Shown one piece after another: positions 32,735 through 41,271 of a stretch of DNA of 64,000 nt; the stretch's first letter is position 1, and every line of letters starts with the position of its first letter. The stretch is taken from contig CAKUMH010000009.1 in NCBI GenBank assembly GCA_934667625.1, positions 8,808 through 72,807 of the forward strand, read 5' to 3'. The notes below the pieces were generated by a model. The model had not been told where the DNA came from. It searched no databases and saw only the letters and a program-made list of their open reading frames with translations. Origin of the DNA: an uncultured Elusimicrobiales bacterium (GTDB taxonomy: Bacteria > Elusimicrobiota > Elusimicrobia > Elusimicrobiales > Elusimicrobiaceae). Position numbers and translations under genes: made by a program.

Positions 32735-34183
32735 CTACCAATGCAGATTGGGTTCGCGCGCGGCCGATACTTCATCAATGCGTCTGACACATTGCGTATG
32801 CGGAGCATCCTTTACCAACTGTGGATTTTCGTGAATTTCCGCATAGATCTTTTCCAGCGCGGTTACAAACGCATCCAACATTTGCTTGCTCTCGGTTTCG
32901 GTCGGTTCCACCATCATGGCTTCCGGCACAATCAGCGGGAAGTAAATAGTCGGAGCGTAAAAACCATAGTCCAGCAGGCGTTTGGCGACATCGCTGGTAT
33001 GCACGCCGTTCATCTCGGCGGGATTAATGCTGAGCACACACTCGTGCATGCACGGACAGTCAAAAAAGGCGTTAAATTTGCCCTTTAAGGCGTTGCGCAC
33101 GTAATTGGCATTTAAAACCGCATATTCGGCAATTTCTTTGAGCGTTCTTCCGTCAAATTGGCGCAGATAGCAATACCCACGCAGACAGACGGCAATATTG
33201 CCCCAGAAGGCCTTCATCTTGCCCAAGCTCTTGGGCATTTTGCCCGTTAACGTATACTTTCCATTTTTGCAGGTGACCAGAGGTTTTGGCAGGAACGGCG
33301 CCACATGAGCCGCTGCCCCCACCGGGCCGGAACCCGGGCCACCGCCGCCATGTGGGGCAGCAAAGGTTTTGTGCAAGTTAAGATGCATCACGTCCACCCC
33401 AAAATCGGCAGGTTTGGCCAAGCCGATCAGTGCGTTAAAGTTGGCCCCATCCATGTAGAAGAGTGCGCCGGCCTTGTGCACTAACTCGGCAATTTCACGC
33501 ACTTCTTTTTCAAACAGACCGACCGTATTGGGCACCGTCAGCATAAACGCGGCGGTTTTATCGGACAGCACGGCCTTGAGCGCCTCTTTATCCACACAGC
33601 CGTCGGGACCGGATTTAATGTTCACCACCGTATACCCCGCCATATGAGCGGTAGCCGGGTTGGTACCGTGGGCTGTATCGGGCACGATTACTTCCGTGCG
33701 TTTAAAATCTTTCCGGGCGTCGTGGTAAGCGCGAATCGTCAAAATGCCAGTTAATTCCCCGTGCGCGCCGGCCGCCGGCTGCAACGTAAAGGCAGAAAGC
33801 CCGGTAATTTCTTTTAATAACTCCTGCAAATTATAGAGCATTTCCAACGTGCCTTGGGTCGTTTCCTCCGGGGCAAGCGGATGCACTTGGGAAAACTCCG
33901 GCAAGGACGAAAGCATATCATACGCCTTGGGATTGTACTTCATCGTGCAGGAACCCAAGGGATAAAACTCTCCATCCAAGCAGTAATTTAATTCAGACAA
34001 GCGCGTAAAATGGCGGACCGTTTCAAACTCGCTGACTTCCGGCAGCTTGGGTGTATCCGTGCGCAGACATTCTTGCGGCAGATAGGCGCTTGCAGCCTGC
34101 TGGGCCGCGGCAAAACGGATACCACGGCGGCCGGGACGGGATTTTTCAATAGATAATTCGCTGTGTTTCAAAATTTCTTCCAT
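32735..34183 (-). CDS. gcvPB: Glycine dehydrogenase (decarboxylating) subunit 2
   Basis: This is a 482-residue P-protein C-terminal half. The PLP lysine is in MHLNLHKTFAAPHGGGGPGSGPVG (Lys of HKTF), with TAHGTNPATAHMAGY upstream. With GcvPA it decarboxylates glycine and passes the aminomethyl group to lipoyl-GcvH. The start MEEILKHSE follows GAGGGGG and the gcvPA stop by 2 bases; the longer frame overlaps gcvPA. Confidence 0.95.
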   Translation of the reverse strand: MEEILKHSELSIEKSRPGRRGIRFAAAQQAASAYLPQECLRTDTPKLPEVSEFETVRHFTRLSELNYCLDGEFYPLGSCTMKYNPKAYDMLSSLPEFSQVHPLAPEETTQGTLEMLYNLQELLKEITGLSAFTLQPAAGAHGELTGILTIRAYHDARKDFKRTEVIVPDTAHGTNPATAHMAGYTVVNIKSGPDGCVDKEALKAVLSDKTAAFMLTVPNTVGLFEKEVREIAELVHKAGALFYMDGANFNALIGLAKPADFGVDVMHLNLHKTFAAPHGGGGPGSGPVGAAAHVAPFLPKPLVTCKNGKYTLTGKMPKSLGKMKAFWGNIAVCLRGYCYLRQFDGRTLKEIAEYAVLNANYVRNALKGKFNAFFDCPCMHECVLSINPAEMNGVHTSDVAKRLLDYGFYAPTIYFPLIVPEAMMVEPTETESKQMLDAFVTALEKIYAEIHENPQLVKDAPHTQCVRRIDEVSAAREPNLHW

Positions 34184-34185
34184 AC

Positions 34186-35514
34186 TTAAATCCCCCTCAA
34201 GGCCTCTGCATAGGCCTGCAATTCTTGTTCCGTTTTGGTTTCGGTCGCACAAACCAGTAAGCAGTCCTTCATATCCTTAAAGTCTGCCCCCAGTGCATAC
34301 CCGGCACCAATGCCCTTTTTGGCCAGTTTCTTGACCACCTGTTTGGCCGCAACGGGGCATTGAACCACGAACTCGTTGAAATACGGCGCCGTAAACTTAA
34401 TTTGAAAGCCAGGCACTTGGCCGATTAAAGCAGCCAAGCGGTGGGCGTGCTCCACATTCAGGTCGGCGGCTTCTTTTAAACCCTTCGGTCCAAGCAAGGT
34501 TAAATAAATGACCGCATTTAACGCACAGAGCGCCTCGTTGGAACAAATGTTAGAGGAGGCCTTTTCGCGGCGGATGTGCTGTTCGCGCGCCTGCAGTGTG
34601 AGCACAAAAGAGCGTTTGCCTTCTTTATCTTTGGCAATGCCCACAATGCGCCCCGGCAGCTGGCGCATATAGACCTTTTTGGCCGTCATAATACCCAGTC
34701 CCGGCCCGCCAAAGTGCATGGCGTTGCCGAAGGGTTGCCCCTCGGCTACGGCAAAATCGGCCCCATACGAACCCGGCGCTTTTAAAACAGCTAAGCTCAT
34801 GGGATTTACAGACGCAACCAACAGCGCCCCCGCCTGGTGTACCAAAGACGCCACGGCGGCACCGTCTTCCACACAGCCGAAAAAGTTGGGCGTTTGCAGC
34901 AAAAGACAAGCGGTTTTGTCCGTCAATTTTTCTTTTAGCGCTGCTAAATCCAGCGTACCCTGTTGGGTGAGCGGAACCTCCACCAGCTTGGCATTGGGCC
35001 AATGGCGCGTATAGGTTTTAAGTACTTCTTTGTACTGCGGGTTTAACGCGGCGGAAAACAGAATTTCCGTGCGGCCAGTAATGCGCAGGCAAGCCAGGGC
35101 CGCCTCAGCCAAAGCGGTGGCACCGTCGTAATGGGAAGCAGTGGCCACATCCATATCAAACAAAGCGCAAATGCAGCTTTGAAATTCGTAAATTGTCTGT
35201 AACGTGCCCTGGCTGGCCTCGGCCTGATAGGGCGTGTAGGCGGTTAAAAATTCGCCGCGGGACGAAAGGGCATTCACTGCTGCGGGGATAAAATGTTCAT
35301 AAATACCGGCACCGATAAAATTGGAAAGTTTTTTATTTTTGGACGCCAAAGCGCGGATATGCGCCGTTAATTCGGCTTCGGTGAGGGCTTGGGGCAAATT
35401 CAACGCCGGATACAACAAATCCTGCGGAATTTGCTGAAGCAACTCCTTCACGGACGAAACGCCGATTTTTTGCAGCATTTCTTGCTTGTCTTCTTGCGTG
35501 TGGGGAATAAACAT
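34186..35514 (-). CDS. gcvPA: Glycine dehydrogenase (decarboxylating) subunit 1
   Basis: This is a 442-residue P-protein N-terminal half: FIPHTQEDKQEMLQKIGV at the start, FIGAGIYEHFIPAAVNAL, TPYQAEASQGTLQTIYEFQS, DVATASHYDGATALAEAAL and SNICSNEALCAL. The P protein is split into two genes, as in Bacillus and Thermotoga. It lies 50 bases after gcvH with GAGG-like signals before the ATG. Confidence 0.95.
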   Translation of the reverse strand: MFIPHTQEDKQEMLQKIGVSSVKELLQQIPQDLLYPALNLPQALTEAELTAHIRALASKNKKLSNFIGAGIYEHFIPAAVNALSSRGEFLTAYTPYQAEASQGTLQTIYEFQSCICALFDMDVATASHYDGATALAEAALACLRITGRTEILFSAALNPQYKEVLKTYTRHWPNAKLVEVPLTQQGTLDLAALKEKLTDKTACLLLQTPNFFGCVEDGAAVASLVHQAGALLVASVNPMSLAVLKAPGSYGADFAVAEGQPFGNAMHFGGPGLGIMTAKKVYMRQLPGRIVGIAKDKEGKRSFVLTLQAREQHIRREKASSNICSNEALCALNAVIYLTLLGPKGLKEAADLNVEHAHRLAALIGQVPGFQIKFTAPYFNEFVVQCPVAAKQVVKKLAKKGIGAGYALGADFKDMKDCLLVCATETKTEQELQAYAEALRGI

Positions 35515-35564
35515 AATAAGAACCTCTTTAAAATCCCCCGCCGTAACGCGGGGGAAGAAAACAA

Positions 35565-35945
35565 CTATTTGTTTAAGGTAGCTTTGTAGGCGCTTAAATC
35601 AAGCAACGCCTCGTATTCGGCCGGAGCGGTCATTTTAATTTTAAACAACCAGCCATTGCCGTACGGTTCGCGGTTGACGAGAGCCGGATCGGCCTCCAGG
35701 GCGGAATTGACTTCTACAATTTCACCACTGACGGGAGCATAAATCTCGCTGGCGGATTTGACGGATTCAATCACACAGCAATTTTGGCCTGCCGTAACCT
35801 TTTGGCCTACTTTGGGCAAGTCCACAAAAACGATATCGCTGATTTCTTCCTGCGCGTGGTTGCTGATGCCCACGGTGGCAATGTCGCCCTCGGTATGGGC
35901 CCATTCGTGCGTTTTAGCAAAACGGCAATTTTCTTCGTTGTACAT
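35565..35945 (-). CDS. gcvH: Glycine cleavage system H protein
   Basis: This is a 126-residue lipoyl carrier. The lipoylation site is the Lys of VIESVKSASEIYAPVSGEIV, and FAKTHEWAHTEGDIATVGIS is the usual start. It shuttles the aminomethyl group between GcvP, GcvT and dihydrolipoamide dehydrogenase (not in the window). It is 15 bases after gcvT, with AAGGAGAA before the ATG. Confidence 0.96.
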   Translation of the reverse strand: MYNEENCRFAKTHEWAHTEGDIATVGISNHAQEEISDIVFVDLPKVGQKVTAGQNCCVIESVKSASEIYAPVSGEIVEVNSALEADPALVNREPYGNGWLFKIKMTAPAEYEALLDLSAYKATLNK

Positions 35946-35960
35946 AGTGTTCTCCTTAAG

Positions 35961-37040
35961 TTAAACTCTGTTTTTATAAAAGGGCGTTTTGACCACTTCG
36001 GCCTTGGCCCGTTTTCCGTGGATTTCTATTTCCACTTCGCTGCCCAGCGCCACATCAGACGCCAAATATCCAACGGCAATTCCCTTAAATAAAGGCGAAT
36101 ACGTGCCACTGGTCAGCACCCCTTTTTCCTCGGCGCCGACAAACACCTTGCATCCCGCGCGAGGAACGCCCGGGCTTTTGAGCACAAAGGCCGCCAATCT
36201 TTCTTTCAGCCCCTGCGCCTTTTGCGCCACGAGCGCTTCTTTCCCTACAAAATCTTCTTTGGCCAGCTTTACCACCCAACCGCAATTGGCCTCATACGGG
36301 GTGCGGGTTTGATCGGCATCTGCCCCATTGAGCAGGTAGCCGGCCTCTAAGCGCAGCACATCGCGCGCACCTAAACCGCACGGCTTTACGCCCTTTTCCA
36401 AAAGAGCCGCCCACAACTGTACGATTTTATCGTTGGGAAGCATAATTTCCACGCCGTCCTCTCCAGTGTAGCCCGTGCGGGTGACAAAACCCTTGGTTCC
36501 GAAAAGTTCAATGGCTTGAATGTGAAAACGCGGCAAATTCACTACCCCAGGGATGATCTGGTCCGCCTCTTCTACCGCCTTGGGCCCTTGCAAAGCAATC
36601 ATGGCCCAGGCCGCACTTTCGTTGCGCACGGTGACGTCAAACTTTTTGGCTTGCTGGGTGAACCAGGCAAAATCGCCGTCAATGCATGCGGCATTTACTA
36701 CCACCAAAAATTTTTCCGGCGTGATACAAAAGGAAATGGCATCGTCAATAATAGTTCCTTTTTCGGTTAGAATATGGGAATAGGTTCCTGAGGACGGGGT
36801 GTTTTTGATATTGTTGCAGTTGATATATTGCAAAAAAGGCCAAGCGTCTTTGCCCTCTACAAAAAACTGCCCCATGTGGGACACGTCAAACATACCGGCG
36901 GCTTCGCGCACGGCCTTATGTTCGGCCAAAATTCCGTTAAACTGCACGGGGAGCAGCCAGCCGTGGAAATCCACCATTTTTCCGCCGGCGGCTTCGCAAG
37001 CGGCGCAGAGCGGAGTGGTTTTTAAATTGGTATCGGTCAT
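35961..37040 (-). CDS. gcvT: Aminomethyltransferase (glycine cleavage T protein)
   Basis: This 359-residue T protein moves the methylene group to tetrahydrofolate and releases ammonia. Features: MVDFHGWLLPVQF, MFDVSHMGQFFVEGKDA, RTGYTGEDGVEIML and LGARDVLRLEAGYLLNGAD. It is first in gcvT-gcvH-gcvPA-gcvPB, with GGAGG before the ATG. The space upstream (61 bases to the divergent gene) is too short for a glycine riboswitch; a symmetric promoter element fills it. Confidence 0.96.
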   Translation of the reverse strand: MTDTNLKTTPLCAACEAAGGKMVDFHGWLLPVQFNGILAEHKAVREAAGMFDVSHMGQFFVEGKDAWPFLQYINCNNIKNTPSSGTYSHILTEKGTIIDDAISFCITPEKFLVVVNAACIDGDFAWFTQQAKKFDVTVRNESAAWAMIALQGPKAVEEADQIIPGVVNLPRFHIQAIELFGTKGFVTRTGYTGEDGVEIMLPNDKIVQLWAALLEKGVKPCGLGARDVLRLEAGYLLNGADADQTRTPYEANCGWVVKLAKEDFVGKEALVAQKAQGLKERLAAFVLKSPGVPRAGCKVFVGAEEKGVLTSGTYSPLFKGIAVGYLASDVALGSEVEIEIHGKRAKAEVVKTPFYKNRV

Positions 37041-37063
37041 TACGCCTCCAAAAGTATACGTTC

Positions 37064-37095
37064 ATTGTATAAAATTTAATGGTTTTTTATACAAT
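37064..37095. promoter_or_regulatory. Mirror-symmetric divergent promoter, gcvT and YgjP-like gene
   Basis: The inverted repeat TTGTATAAAA (37065-37074) / TTTTATACAA (37085-37094) lies between the divergent genes. Read either way, TTGTAT is a -35-like and TACAAT a -10-like hexamer with a 19-base spacer, so the two promoters overlap fully and would share the same bases. Towards the plus gene the -10 ends 6 bases before the ATG. Confidence 0.55.
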
Positions 37096-37101
37096 ATAAA
37101 T

Positions 37102-37779
37102 ATGGCAGATACGCAAAGCGTCGTGAGCGACGTAAAACTGTTTATTGAACGGCTCAAAAAGGAGCTGCCGGAAGTGTTCGGCCAAGCGGACGGCAACAAA
37201 AACAACGCAGAAGCCGCCCACTCCGGTGACAACAAGGTGCTCTACAACGGCAAGTTGTACGAGGCCCGCATGTACCTGACGCCCGACCAGGAGGAGGGCG
37301 TTGCGTTTGACGGCACGATTTTTCATATTTATTTGCAGTCCAAGAACGCAGACCCGTCTGCTTTGGTTACCACGTGGCTGCGGAACAAAGCCAACGAAAC
37401 CCTAAAGGCTAAAACCGCTGAATGGGCGCAAAAAATCGGCGTGGAATTTAACAACATTGTCATCAAGGACCAGCGAACCTGCTGGGCCAGTTGCTCGGGC
37501 AAAAAGAATATCAATTATTCATACCGTATTGTTAAAATGCCCTTGGCGGTGCAAGATTACCTAATGGTGCACGAACTGTGCCACTTGGTACATATGAACC
37601 ACGGGCAGGAGTACTGGCAGTTGGTGGCGCAATTTTGCCCTGACTACAAAAGCCACCGCCGCTGGTTAAATGAAAACAAGGGCTCTATCTTTGCCGAGGT
37701 GGAATTGACCTACCAGGCGCCAGCGGACGATTCCGCGCCGCAAACCCCGGCACAAGAGGAAAATACTTCCGCCCAGTAA
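37102..37779 (+). CDS. YgjP-like (DUF45) zinc metalloprotease
   Basis: This 225-residue protein contains a YgjP/WLM metallopeptidase region: QRTCWASCSGKKNINYSYRI, then VHELCHLVHMNHGQEYWQLV with HExxH plus the downstream His of MNHG. KSHRRWLNENKG completes the signature. The first 60 residues and the Ala/Pro/Glu tail are family-variable. Cellular role unknown. The start MADTQSVVS at 37102 is only 6 bases from the -10-like hexamer and lacks a ribosome site, so the mRNA may be leaderless. Confidence 0.85.
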   Translation: MADTQSVVSDVKLFIERLKKELPEVFGQADGNKNNAEAAHSGDNKVLYNGKLYEARMYLTPDQEEGVAFDGTIFHIYLQSKNADPSALVTTWLRNKANETLKAKTAEWAQKIGVEFNNIVIKDQRTCWASCSGKKNINYSYRIVKMPLAVQDYLMVHELCHLVHMNHGQEYWQLVAQFCPDYKSHRRWLNENKGSIFAEVELTYQAPADDSAPQTPAQEENTSAQ

Positions 37780-37788
37780 GGAGGAAAT

Positions 37789-38904
37789 GTGCATAAGTTC
37801 TTTATTTTTCTGTATTTTCTGGTAGCTTGTCCGCTCCTTGTTTCTGCACAAGAGAAGCAAGCTGCACAAGCATGCAAGACCGAAAATCGCACGAACATAT
37901 TTGGCACGCCATTTTGCTGCTCCCGCAAAACAGGGCTAAAGTACAAAGAAAAAAAGATAAAGTGCACTGAAATAATGGACCAAAAAGATCTTGAAGAAAG
38001 AGAAGCGCTCACCGTTTCTGTAACTATCTTAGACAAGGGGGACATCTCCCTAGATCCTGCCAAAGATATCATAGAATACCAGCAAGGATTGCCAAAGCTT
38101 TCCGCAAAAGAATTGTCATCGCCTGAGACGGTAGAAAAATTTTACCGTTGCAAAAATAAAAACTCGGCAGTATTCCTCCGCCAGCGCCCTGAGTACTATG
38201 CGTCTGTAACGCAATTTTACCCAAAAATTGAGATACTTATGGATCTTGACACTGAGGCCGAGATAGATGAAGTGCAAAATGCCATTTTCCATTACTTGTG
38301 TAATTCGTTTGATCCGCTCTCTTTTTTTCAAACGCTAAACGCACCAGAACCACCACAAGTTTTAAAAACGCAAACTAACAACCATCCTTCTAAACCGAAA
38401 AAACTGGAGAATGCCACACTTTCCGCCAAGAATACGGCCGCTCGTTCAACCCAGGCGGAACGCATGCAAAACAATCCAAAATCACAACCCCGCGCGGGTC
38501 GTAACCAAATAGTTCAACCGGTACAGCCAGCAAAAAAGGGGTGGCCCTTACTGGGACTGCAATTTTACCCGGCCGCCGTGCCCGGTAATTTTAAGCAAGT
38601 GCGCCGTTTTACTACCAAAGACGGGCAAGTGGAAATTAAAATTAATTTTACCTCGTCAGACAAAAGCGCTTTCTACCAAAAACTGCAGATTAAGTACGAC
38701 GGACAACTCACGCAAGGAACTGAATGCAACGACGGTTCCCGCCTGCTGGAAACGGCCGTCAACGGGTTGTATCAAGCGTATTTACTTAAACCAAATGCCA
38801 TTTTGGTCTTAACGTTTGGCTACCCGCCGCAAACAGCCTCGCCGTTTCTGCCGCGGGAGAAACGCTTGCAGCTCTGCGCCGCAGATTTAAGCACCGTTTG
38901 GTAA
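37789..38904 (+). CDS. Secreted protein of unknown function
   Basis: I do not recognise this 371-residue protein. It has a signal peptide (MHKFFIFLYFLVACPLLVSA), a Cys-containing segment (FCCSRKTGLKYK), a mid region of short helices and a Lys/Gln/Asn/Pro-rich linker (about 180-245). A C-terminal domain of alternating strands follows (QVRRFTTKDGQVEIKINF, ILVLTFGYPPQ). The start is GTG with AGGAGG 6 bases upstream, 9 bases after the protease stop. Its first half looks more AT-rich than its neighbours. It converges on the trypsin-fold pseudoprotease gene; a shared role is only a guess. Confidence 0.65.
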   Translation: MHKFFIFLYFLVACPLLVSAQEKQAAQACKTENRTNIFGTPFCCSRKTGLKYKEKKIKCTEIMDQKDLEEREALTVSVTILDKGDISLDPAKDIIEYQQGLPKLSAKELSSPETVEKFYRCKNKNSAVFLRQRPEYYASVTQFYPKIEILMDLDTEAEIDEVQNAIFHYLCNSFDPLSFFQTLNAPEPPQVLKTQTNNHPSKPKKLENATLSAKNTAARSTQAERMQNNPKSQPRAGRNQIVQPVQPAKKGWPLLGLQFYPAAVPGNFKQVRRFTTKDGQVEIKINFTSSDKSAFYQKLQIKYDGQLTQGTECNDGSRLLETAVNGLYQAYLLKPNAILVLTFGYPPQTASPFLPREKRLQLCAADLSTVW

Positions 38905-38907
38905 ATT

Positions 38908-38937
38908 AAAAAGCGCCCTCGGATAAGGGCGCTTTTT
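38908..38937. terminator. Terminator between convergent secreted-protein genes
   Basis: AAAAAGCGCCCT / AGGGCGCTTTTT stem with a 6-base loop gives T runs on both exits. Confidence 0.88.
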
Positions 38938-38993
38938 ATAGGAGACCTCCTCGTCCCTGGCTTTGGGTAGAGGAAGGAACGTTTACAAAACAA

Positions 38994-39728
38994 TTATCTG
39001 TAGAACAACTGCAAGGAATCTTCGCTTAACCCAGCTCCCCAAAAGGAAACAGGCAAACGGCTCGGCACATACTTGACTAAGGCAGCTACTTTCCCATTAA
39101 AGAAGAAGGGTTGACCTTGTTTGAGGGTTACCGCGCGGTGCTGAAACCGGTTGGCCCGTGCCGAAAGCACTCCGTGATTGATAAAGAAGCTCCACAGGCT
39201 ATTGTGCGCCCCTTCTACCGTATCCGCCAGGGAAGCGCCCTGCGACACAAAGAGCGGTTCCGCTGCCTCAATTCCGGTCCACAAATCTTTCTTCACAAGC
39301 ACCTTGGCCACCCCGTCTTTAACGGAAACGGAAGCGCGAGTGCCAATGGCTTTTTTCCCGTTGGAAAAGCGCAGCGACACCTGTTTTAACATAAAATCAT
39401 CCTCTTGGGCGCAGTCGGCCACCGTGGCCACGTGCGACGTGTTAAGCAGCACCCCCTGACAGGTTTTAGTCTTGTTCTTTACCGATACAACGGCATTCGC
39501 CCCTTTGCGCGGACGGCGCAACATAACATCTTTCATGCGAATTTCTTTTTCAAAAGAAAACGTAAGATCTACTACCGCCGACTGCAAGCGTTGGGTTTTC
39601 TCCGCCTGAGCGGCCTTGCGCATGATTTTTTTATTTAATTCTGCAGAGGGCTGCGCCGCCTGAGCCACGCCAAATGCCCCCAACACAAAAGCAACCGCCA
39701 ACATTTTTACAGCTACACGATGAAACAT
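38994..39728 (-). CDS. Secreted trypsin-fold protein lacking the catalytic triad
   Basis: This 244-residue protein has a signal peptide (KMLAVAFVLGAFGVAQAAQ). GVLLNTSHVATVADCAQ aligns with the trypsin-family TAAHC block and KQGQPFFFNGKVAALVKYV with the GDSGGP block. The His is replaced by Asp (VADC) and the Ser position by Gln (KQGQP), so it should not cleave peptides. The Cys of the first block (TKTCQGVLL...DC) is kept. It may bind a ligand or partner. It has its own promoter (TTGTTA-17-TATAAT). The alignment is by eye and the fold should be confirmed. Confidence 0.6.
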   Translation of the reverse strand: MFHRVAVKMLAVAFVLGAFGVAQAAQPSAELNKKIMRKAAQAEKTQRLQSAVVDLTFSFEKEIRMKDVMLRRPRKGANAVVSVKNKTKTCQGVLLNTSHVATVADCAQEDDFMLKQVSLRFSNGKKAIGTRASVSVKDGVAKVLVKKDLWTGIEAAEPLFVSQGASLADTVEGAHNSLWSFFINHGVLSARANRFQHRAVTLKQGQPFFFNGKVAALVKYVPSRLPVSFWGAGLSEDSLQLFYR

Positions 39729-39763
39729 ATTTTTTCCTCTCTTTTGTAAAACTTTGTATTTAT

Positions 39764-39792
39764 ATTATACAAAAGTTAGGAGAAACTAACAA
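39764..39792 (-). promoter_or_regulatory. Promoter of the trypsin-fold gene
   Basis: On the minus strand TTGTTA (39787-39792), a 17-base spacer and TATAAT (39764-39769) lie 36 bases before the ATG; GAGAGGA is the ribosome site. Confidence 0.7.
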
Positions 39793-39800
39793 TATATTTT

Positions 39801-39837
39801 TAAAAATAAAAATCCTCCGTCTAAAAACCGGAGGAAA
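39801..39837 (-). terminator. Terminator of the chromate transporter pair
   Basis: TCCTCCG / CGGAGGA stem with a 9-base loop is followed on the minus strand by TTTTTATTTTT. It lies 46 bases beyond the second chrA-type stop. Confidence 0.82.
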
Positions 39838-39883
39838 TCATTTAATAAATAAGTTAGGAAGAACTATCTTTTTTAGTGCACTG

Positions 39884-40408
39884 TTAATAAAATAACAGGC
39901 CCAGCATCCCGCAGGCCACTATGGCAGGAATCGGCCCGACCTTAAACTTTCCCACCGCCAAAAATGCAGCCAAAAAGAGCAGTACGCTCTTGTAATCCAC
40001 AAAATTTTCGCTATTGCACAGCACCAAAGCTGCCGCCGCAATCAGCCCAATCACTGCCGGGCGCAAGCCCAAAAACACGCCTTCTACCGCCGGGGTGTGA
40101 CGGTATTTTAAAAAGTAACGGCTGATGAGCAGCATTAATATAAACGACGGCAAACAAACGGCAATGGTGGCCACCGCACTGCCCCACACGCTATGCGAGG
40201 CCGTATATCCCGTATACGTGGCTAAGTTAATCCCCACCGGGCCGGGCGTTACCTGGCTGATTGCTACTACATCGGTAAATTCGGCCGTCGTTAACCAGGC
40301 TTGCTTGTATACCACTTCGTTTTGAATAAACGAAATCATGGCATACCCACCGCCAAAATTAAAGAGGCCGATTTTAAAGAAGGTTAAAAAAAGTTTCCAA
40401 AAAATCAT
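39884..40408 (-). CDS. Chromate transporter (CHR family), half-size subunit B
   Basis: This 174-residue membrane protein has the CHR opening FKIGLFNFGGGYAMISFIQNE and VVAISQVTPGPVGINLATYTGY, followed by four to five membrane segments. It overlaps the preceding half-gene by 4 bases. Short CHR proteins work as pairs with opposite topology; the physiological substrate may be sulfate or chromate. Confidence 0.87.
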   Translation of the reverse strand: MIFWKLFLTFFKIGLFNFGGGYAMISFIQNEVVYKQAWLTTAEFTDVVAISQVTPGPVGINLATYTGYTASHSVWGSAVATIAVCLPSFILMLLISRYFLKYRHTPAVEGVFLGLRPAVIGLIAAAALVLCNSENFVDYKSVLLFLAAFLAVGKFKVGPIPAIVACGMLGLLFY

Positions 40409-40944
40409 TTAATGCCCCCAAGGCGGCCATACAAAAAACCACCCATACCCGCCGCCAACACAATGTACACCGGAGACACTCCCCCCAGCCACACCAGGAG
40501 CGCCGCCAAGAGAGGAATCCACACGGTTTTATGCGTAATACGCGCGGACGCGGCCAGCTTAAAAACCGGCACGGCAATCAGGGCTACCACCGCTGGGCGA
40601 ATGCCTAAAAATACGCGTTTTACGATGGGATTATCTTTAAAATTATGGAAGAAGAGCGCAATCAGCAAAATAATGATAAAGGACGGCAGCGCCGCACCCA
40701 ACGCGCACACCACACTGCCCCAAAAGCCTTTTATTTTGTATCCCGCTAAAATGGCAATATTAATAGCTAAAATACCGGGAGCGGCCTGCGCCACCGCCGT
40801 GGCATCCAAAAATTCGGTTTCATCCAAATATTTTTTATTGTCCACCAATTCCCGCTGAATGAGCGGCAGCATGGCATAGCCGCCACCCAAGGTGAAGGTG
40901 CCGATTTTGGCAAAAATCCAAAATAAAGAAAAGAATGTTCTCAT
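40405..40944 (-). CDS. Chromate transporter (CHR family), half-size subunit A
   Basis: This 179-residue partner of the next gene has FAKIGTFTLGGGYAMLPLIQRE and ATAVAQAAPGILAINIAILAGY, the same CHR motifs in diverged form. The two-gene arrangement replaces one long ChrA. It is 13 bases downstream of the XRE regulator gene, so it may be controlled by it. Confidence 0.87.
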   Translation of the reverse strand: MRTFFSLFWIFAKIGTFTLGGGYAMLPLIQRELVDNKKYLDETEFLDATAVAQAAPGILAINIAILAGYKIKGFWGSVVCALGAALPSFIIILLIALFFHNFKDNPIVKRVFLGIRPAVVALIAVPVFKLAASARITHKTVWIPLLAALLVWLGGVSPVYIVLAAGMGGFLYGRLGGIK

Positions 40945-40957
40945 CTTTATTATTCTA

Positions 40958-41200
40958 CTATTTCAGCGGGAACTCTAATAGGGCCGGGAGCGGAATTTTT
41001 AAGCCTTCGGCAATTTTGTGCAGATTGAGCAGGGCCACATTGCGCTCGCCGCGTTCCACACCGTCCATGTAGGTGCGGGCCAGGCCGATTTCAAGCGCAA
41101 AATCCTCTTGCGAAAAACCTGCCGCCTTACGCAGTGCCCGTAAATGCGCGCCAAAAGCCTGCAGGTATTTTTTATCCGCTGCGGTATAGGAATTCTTCAT
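40958..41200 (-). CDS. XRE-family helix-turn-helix regulator
   Basis: This is an 80-residue one-domain HTH_3 protein: AFGAHLRALRKAAGFSQEDF, ALEIGLARTYMDGVERGERN and LLNLHKIAEGLKIPLPALL cover the five helices. There is no ligand-binding domain. It sits at the head of the chromate transporter pair and next to an inverted repeat (41221-41251) that could be its operator. Confidence 0.87.
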   Translation of the reverse strand: MKNSYTAADKKYLQAFGAHLRALRKAAGFSQEDFALEIGLARTYMDGVERGERNVALLNLHKIAEGLKIPLPALLEFPLK

Positions 41201-41220
41201 CCTACACAGGATATTGTTTT

Positions 41221-41251
41221 GATACTTTTAAGTACACGGACTATAAGTATC
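41221..41251. promoter_or_regulatory. Inverted repeat upstream of the XRE gene
   Basis: GATACTT (41221-41227) and AAGTATC (41245-41251) are perfect inverted arms 17 bases apart, with an additional TACTT-TT-AAGTA inside the left part. It lies 20 bases upstream of the XRE start and next to TATAAT (41263-41268) of the broken pilin gene, a fitting position for autoregulation. Confidence 0.45.
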
Positions 41252-41271
41252 ATATTTTTATATTATAATTT

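Noticed and set aside
37041..37101. Glycine riboswitch upstream of gcvT
   Set aside because: Only 61 bases separate gcvT from the divergent gene and they are occupied by a palindromic promoter; no aptamer-like sequence is present.
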